Assembly: GCA_002439285.1 (NCBI GenBank)
Contig: DJTQ01000060.1
Location: 1-16,687 of the forward strand
DNA from: Paenibacillaceae bacterium UBA6304
GTDB taxonomy: Bacteria > Bacillota > Bacilli > Paenibacillales > Paenibacillaceae
Length of the DNA: 16,687 nt
Reading direction: 5' to 3'
Positions 13,750 through 16,687 of the stretch are shown in pieces. The position numbers were made by a program, and so were the translations under genes. The first letter of the stretch is position 1, and each line of letters begins with the position of its first letter. The notes beneath the pieces were generated by a model that saw only the letters and a list, made by a program, of their open reading frames with translations, was not told the origin of the DNA and did not search any database.

Positions 13750-14646
13750 TTATTCCATAAAATCCTTCAGTCGCTTGCTACGGCTCGGATGTCTCAGCTT
13801 GCGGAGTGCCTTGGCTTCAATTTGACGAATCCGTTCCCGGGTCACGCCAAACTCTTTGCCCACTTCCTCCAACGTCCGCGTTCTTCCGTCATCCATCCCG
13901 AAACGCAGCCGAAGCACGTTTTCTTCCCGCTCGGTCAGCGTATCCAGCACTTCTTCCAACTGTTCCTTCAGCAACTCATATGCCGCTGCCTCCGCCGGAG
14001 CCAGAGCATCATGATCTTCAATAAAATCACCCAAATTGGAGTCATTCTCTTCGCCGATCGGCGTTTCAAGCGAAACCGGTTCTTGGGCAATCTTCATAAT
14101 CTCGCGTACTTTTTCAGGTGTCAGATCCATTTCCTTGGCGATCTCTTCCGGGGTCGGTTCCCGTCCGATCTCCTGAAGCAGCTGTCTGGAAACACGAATT
14201 AACTTATTGATGGTCTCCACCATATGCACGGGAATCCGGATCGTTCTCGCTTGGTCAGCGATAGCTCTCGTAATGGCTTGGCGGATCCACCATGTAGCAT
14301 AGGTGCTGAATTTGAAGCCTTTGGAGTAGTCAAATTTCTCAACTGCTTTAATCAGGCCCATATTGCCTTCCTGGATCAGATCAAGAAAGACCATACCGCG
14401 TCCTACATAACGCCGGGCAATACTTACAACCAGACGCAGATTCGCTTCGGCCAGACGACGTTTTGCCTCCTCGTCCCCCTGCTCGATGCGTTGCGCAAGC
14501 TTAATTTCCTCATCGGCGGACAAGAGTGGTACCCGTCCGATTTCCTTTAAATACATGCGAACCGGATCATCGATTTTTACGCCTGGCGGCAGCGTAAGAT
14601 CATCTGTAAAATCAAGTTCACTGCGCTTTGTCAAATCCTCTGTCAT
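13750..14646 (-). CDS. Primary-type sigma-70 factor lacking region 1.1 (SigA/RpoD paralogue)
   Basis: A 298-aa sigma factor. Region 1.2 begins at about residue 26 ([17 protein letters not shown]). Region 2 contains [35 protein letters not shown] and the -10 recognition helix [17 protein letters not shown]. Region 3 follows ([14 protein letters not shown]). Region 4 ends with [30 protein letters not shown], the -35 helix. The sequence is that of a housekeeping sigma and should read ordinary -35/-10 promoters. It lacks the acidic region 1.1 of full SigA (about 370 aa): the 25 residues before region 1.2 do not supply it, and an in-frame TGA two codons before the ATG rules out an upstream start. 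It is not beside dnaG, the usual partner of sigA. It is probably a second copy; whether the genome has another is not visible. The ribosome site (GGGTGGGGG) is only fair. Confidence 0.85.
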   Translation of the reverse strand: MTEDLTKRSELDFTDDLTLPPGVKIDDPVRMYLKEIGRVPLLSADEEIKLAQRIEQGDEEAKRRLAEANLRLVVSIARRYVGRGMVFLDLIQEGNMGLIKAVEKFDYSKGFKFSTYATWWIRQAITRAIADQARTIRIPVHMVETINKLIRVSRQLLQEIGREPTPEEIAKEMDLTPEKVREIMKIAQEPVSLETPIGEENDSNLGDFIEDHDALAPAEAAAYELLKEQLEEVLDTLTEREENVLRLRFGMDDGRTRTLEEVGKEFGVTRERIRQIEAKALRKLRHPSRSKRLKDFME

Positions 14647-14715
14647 GGCTCAGACCCCCACCCTCATAAATGAAAAACAATAAATTGATTTTTCTCTAAC
14701 AATGGCATACTCTAT

Positions 14716-14744
14716 TTGACAAATTAGTGCTAATATGCTATTAT
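14716..14744 (+). promoter_or_regulatory. Strong sigma-A promoter facing away from the sigma gene
   Basis: TTGACA (14716-14721), a 17-nt spacer, TATTAT (14739-14744). The spacer contains a small palindrome, TTAG-TG-CTAA (14724-14733). On the minus strand a TATAAT (14740-14745) overlaps the same -10 and may serve the sigma gene. Confidence 0.65.
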
Positions 14745-14750
14745 ATAAGC

Positions 14751-14876
14751 GATATTGAAATAGTAATTCCTTTGATTGACTATCCGTCATTTTAACATAT
14801 TTATCTGGGCTTTACAAGATCATATTTTTACTAATGTAAATGAAACGCTGGTCTGTAGAGATCAGCGTTTTTTATT
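14751..14876 (+). ncRNA. Putative small RNA between the sigma gene and the DsbA gene
   Basis: A consensus promoter at 14716-14744 and a U-tailed terminator at 14843-14876 enclose about 125 nt on the plus strand with no reading frame or ribosome site worth calling. Neighbouring genes are both on the minus strand, so the promoter has no other visible target. It matches no RNA family I recognise. Alternatively the promoter is part of a bidirectional start region and its transcript is by-product. Confidence 0.4.
14843..14876 (+). terminator. Terminator of the putative small RNA; possibly bidirectional
   Basis: AAACGCTG (14843-14850) and CAGCGTTT (14863-14870) form an 8-bp stem with a 12-nt loop. 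The plus side has a good run (TTTTTTATTT). The minus side has only TTTCATTT, so its use by the DsbA gene would be weaker. Confidence 0.75.
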
Positions 14877-14920
14877 TCCTCGTTTAGATTACCCCATTTA
14901 AGCAAAAATTTAAGCTAAGC

Positions 14921-15571
14921 TTAGTCTTGCTGTGATGTCCGCTTCTCCCATACCTGCTGAAGTGCTTTCTGGAAAGTTTCAAGCGGCTGAGCTCCTGAAA
15001 TCGCATATTTCCCGTCCAGGACAAAGTAAGGAACCCCGCGGATTCCAATTTCCCCTGCGAGCCGTTCATCATGCCTTACTTCATTCGCAAAGGCATCCGA
15101 TGACAGTATTGTACCTACTTCTTCCCCGCTTAACCCAATCCCTTGAGCCAGAAAAACCAGTGTATCCTCATTACCTATATGTAAAGAATCCGTAAAATAA
15201 GCTTTAAACAATCGCTCGGACATCTCGGCCATTTTTCCTTGCTCCCCTGCATAATGAGTCAAGCGATGAGCATCAAACGTATTGGTCGGGATTAAGGTAT
15301 CAAACCGGTAAACCAAGCCTTCTTCCATTGCCTGTTCCGCTAAGCGGTCATTGCCGGCTTTGGCCTCTTCCAGCGACATCCCGTATTTTGTCGATAAAAT
15401 TTCCTGCATGCTGGATTTGATCTCTTTCGGAGAGGATGGATCCAGTTCAAAACTACGGAACACGAGCTCCACTTCATTTTTATGCGGGAACTGCTCCAGC
15501 GCTTTTTCGAATCTTCTTTTCCCGATATAACAAAAAGGACAAGCGTAATCTGACCAAATTTCAACCTTCAT
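14921..15571 (-). CDS. DsbA family thiol oxidoreductase, FrnE/YwbO-like
   Basis: A 216-aa thioredoxin-fold protein with the insertion of helices typical of DsbA/2-hydroxychromene isomerase relatives. The N-terminus MKVEIWSDYACPFCYIGKRR contains the active-site CPFC, characteristic of the FrnE group. FRSFELDP follows, and the cis-proline loop is GIRGVPYFVLDGKYAISGAQP near the C-terminus. There is no signal peptide, so it works in the cytoplasm, where FrnE-type proteins are linked to oxidative stress and thiol repair. ATG 15571 has AGGAGGAAATT upstream. The gene starts 33 nt after the stop of the 51-aa gene, so the two are probably co-transcribed. Confidence 0.9.
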   Translation of the reverse strand: MKVEIWSDYACPFCYIGKRRFEKALEQFPHKNEVELVFRSFELDPSSPKEIKSSMQEILSTKYGMSLEEAKAGNDRLAEQAMEEGLVYRFDTLIPTNTFDAHRLTHYAGEQGKMAEMSERLFKAYFTDSLHIGNEDTLVFLAQGIGLSGEEVGTILSSDAFANEVRHDERLAGEIGIRGVPYFVLDGKYAISGAQPLETFQKALQQVWEKRTSQQD

Positions 15572-15604
15572 TAAGTAATTTCCTCCTTTTTCCGTCCCGG
15601 TAGC

Positions 15605-15760
15605 TCACCGGATCAACCCCAGTTCTCTGGCCTGTTCTTCCGTGAGTATAAACTGTTCCGTTTCCCATACTTCATCATCGCTCGTAATTCCGAACATCTT
15701 CATCACTTGCTTCCAGACACCCTTTTCCAACGCTTCATTCTGGGTAATCATAATTTTCAT
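15605..15760 (-). CDS. 51-aa protein of unknown function upstream of the DsbA gene
   Basis: The ATG at 15760 has a G-rich ribosome site (AGGGGGGC) about nine bases upstream; a longer in-frame version from 15853 adds a low-complexity segment and has no ribosome site, so the short form is preferred. The product begins MKIMITQNEALEKGVW, contains MKMFGITSDDEVWETEQF and ends LTEEQARELGLIR. It is acidic and soluble. The C-terminal LTEEQARELG pattern looks like a capped helix seen in many small conserved Bacilli proteins, but I recognise no named family. It lies 33 nt before the DsbA gene on the same strand. Confidence 0.6.
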   Translation of the reverse strand: MKIMITQNEALEKGVWKQVMKMFGITSDDEVWETEQFILTEEQARELGLIR

Positions 15761-15924
15761 GAACGATCGCCCCCCTATTCCGTTCGTCTCCGTCTTTACT
15801 CCCAGTTTAACCGAATCATCGGATTTTGAAGCTAAAGAAGGTGTACGTACCAAAAGGAGTAAATATTCCGATGCATCTCCCTTAATCTTGGTTCATTGCT
15901 TAAAACACAAGATATCGCTAATTA

Positions 15925-15990
15925 GTTTACCCGCTTAAGCGGCAAACCACAAACGAAAATTAATCCATAAGACCTATGGCGCAAAGCGCG
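15925..15990. other. Run of three short hairpins in a gene-free stretch
   Basis: In order: CCGCTTAAGCGG (15931-15942) flanked by GTTT/AAAC; CCATA-AGACC-TATGG (15965-15979); and GCGC-AAA-GCGC (15979-15989). The gene-free stretch 15761-16207 also holds two degenerate direct copies of TTTCGCG followed by AAT(A)AATCCCG (16018-16043 and 16045-16063). A poor minus-strand promoter, TTATTC-17-TATACT, may lie nearby. No known RNA family could be assigned. Confidence 0.4.
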
Positions 15991-16207
15991 AATTATGACG
16001 AATATAATAGTATAATTCTTTCGCGGGCCGTGAATAAATCCCGGTTTCGCGCAAATAATCCCGACTATTGTAAATATTACACCATACCATGCAGGAGGTT
16101 AGGCCTGGAATAACTCTACGACTAGAGAATCCTCTCATCATGTTTCTATGTTGCTCCTATTCTCGCTATGAACCCACTTACTATTCCACAAAGGAGTGTA
16201 CTTCTTC

Positions 16208-16687
16208 TTGAAAACAGGATCCTTCCTCCGCAGAATTACTTTGAGCATGGTTTGTGCTCTATTGATTTCATCCTTCGGCAGCGTGGCGAAAACAGCTCTG
16301 GCCGAGCCTGAGACAGGTACTCCGACCAGAACGACCTGGCTTTGGCATACCCAGCTTATTCAGACTTCACCAACCGAACTTATTGATTTTTCCGAATCGC
16401 AAGGAATCGATATTATCTATCTTCAAATAAGCACCAAAGTGCAGCAAGCTTCCTATAAAAGTTTTATTCGTCAAGCCGGCGAGAAAGGAATCGAAGTGCA
16501 TGCGCTGAACGGCGCCCCGGATTGGGCTCTTTCCACTAGCAAACCCAAACTGGATGCTTACCTAAAATGGATCAACGACTACCAGCTTTCAGCCGCACCC
16601 GATGAGAAATTGAAAGGTATTCATGTCGATATCGAGCCGTACCTGATTCCGGAATGGAAGACCGATTGGACTTCATTGGTCGGTCAA
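16208..16687 (+). CDS. Secreted protein, probably TIM-barrel glycosidase-like (partial)
   Basis: The first 160 codons of a protein that continues past the window. A signal peptide is clear: positively charged start (KTGSFLRR), an apolar core (ITLSMVCALLISSFG) and a likely cleavage after KTALA, before EPETG. The mature part alternates strands and helices in a barrel-like way: TTWLWHTQLI, then IDIIYLQIS, then EKGIEVHALNGAPDWAL, then LKGIHVDIEPYLIPEW. The ALNG and HVDIEPY strand ends resemble the substrate-binding edges of TIM-barrel glycosidases, with Asp/Glu in HVDIEPY as possible catalytic residues; this is inference from pattern. The start is TTG 16208, with AAGGAG eleven bases upstream, a longer gap than usual; GTG 16196 in frame overlaps that site. 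Confidence 0.7.
   Translation, partial: MKTGSFLRRITLSMVCALLISSFGSVAKTALAEPETGTPTRTTWLWHTQLIQTSPTELIDFSESQGIDIIYLQISTKVQQASYKSFIRQAGEKGIEVHALNGAPDWALSTSKPKLDAYLKWINDYQLSAAPDEKLKGIHVDIEPYLIPEWKTDWTSLVGQ

Noticed and set aside
14724..14733. A CIRCE (HrcA) operator, suggested by TTAG-TG-CTAA.
   Set aside because: CIRCE needs TTAGCACTC and GAGTGCTAA with a 9-nt spacer; here there is only a short palindrome.
15931..15990. A standard c-di-GMP-I riboswitch, from GGCAAACC and CGCAAAGC.
   Set aside because: The two words are too far apart for the short first stem, the GGACGCAAAGC form is not exact, and the third conserved block is absent. CGCAAAGC is explained by a local GCGC-AAA-GCGC hairpin.
1..16687. 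CRISPR arrays, tRNA or rRNA genes, insertion sequences and prophage genes.
   Set aside because: No regularly spaced repeats, tRNA-like cloverleaf, rRNA segment, transposase or phage structural motif was seen on either strand.

Overview
The window looks like chromosomal DNA of a Paenibacillus-type Firmicute. The evidence is strong GGAGG-type ribosome sites with some TTG starts, sigma-A promoters, U-tailed terminators, a FosB-type bacillithiol transferase, the futalosine menaquinone genes mqnB and mqnD, a DUF4183 spore-surface-type remnant and an SgrR-like regulator. The genus is inferred from gene content and was not checked by any search.

Layout, left to right. (1) The 3' end of etfA with its terminator; a possible 61-aa gene on the opposite strand that reads through that terminator; then an SgrR-like HTH/solute-binding regulator with a long terminator hairpin. 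(2) A gene-free stretch with three copies of a 21-bp palindrome, then a nitroreductase (minus) divergent from a DUF4062 gene, which overlaps a 63-aa gene by 4 nt (ATGA). (3) A minus-strand unit: sigma-A promoter, guanidine-I (ykkC) riboswitch, riboswitch terminator and two SMR exporter genes 1 nt apart. (4) A lipoprotein with cell-wall-binding repeats (minus) divergent from namA, an old yellow enzyme, which is followed by mqnB and mqnD. mqnB is far richer in GC than its surroundings and carries an internal 13-bp inverted repeat. A 19-bp perfect stem terminates mqnD. (5) A gene-free stretch with four copies of a degenerate 27-bp motif arranged as a large palindrome, then a radical SAM/SPASM gene and fosB, both minus. 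(6) A frameshifted DUF4183 gene (minus), divergent from a trypsin-like serine peptidase without a signal peptide. (7) A short SigA-like sigma factor lacking region 1.1 (minus), a promoter-to-terminator segment that could be a small RNA, a FrnE-like DsbA oxidoreductase and a 51-aa gene (both minus), a structured gene-free stretch, and the start of a secreted protein that runs off the window.

Most genes are single units. The clear co-transcribed sets are the two SMR genes under the guanidine switch, mqnB-mqnD (possibly with namA), and the DUF4062 gene with its small partner. The best-supported functional system is guanidine sensing and export. The least explained items are the DUF4062/small-gene pair, the putative small RNA and the short sigma factor.
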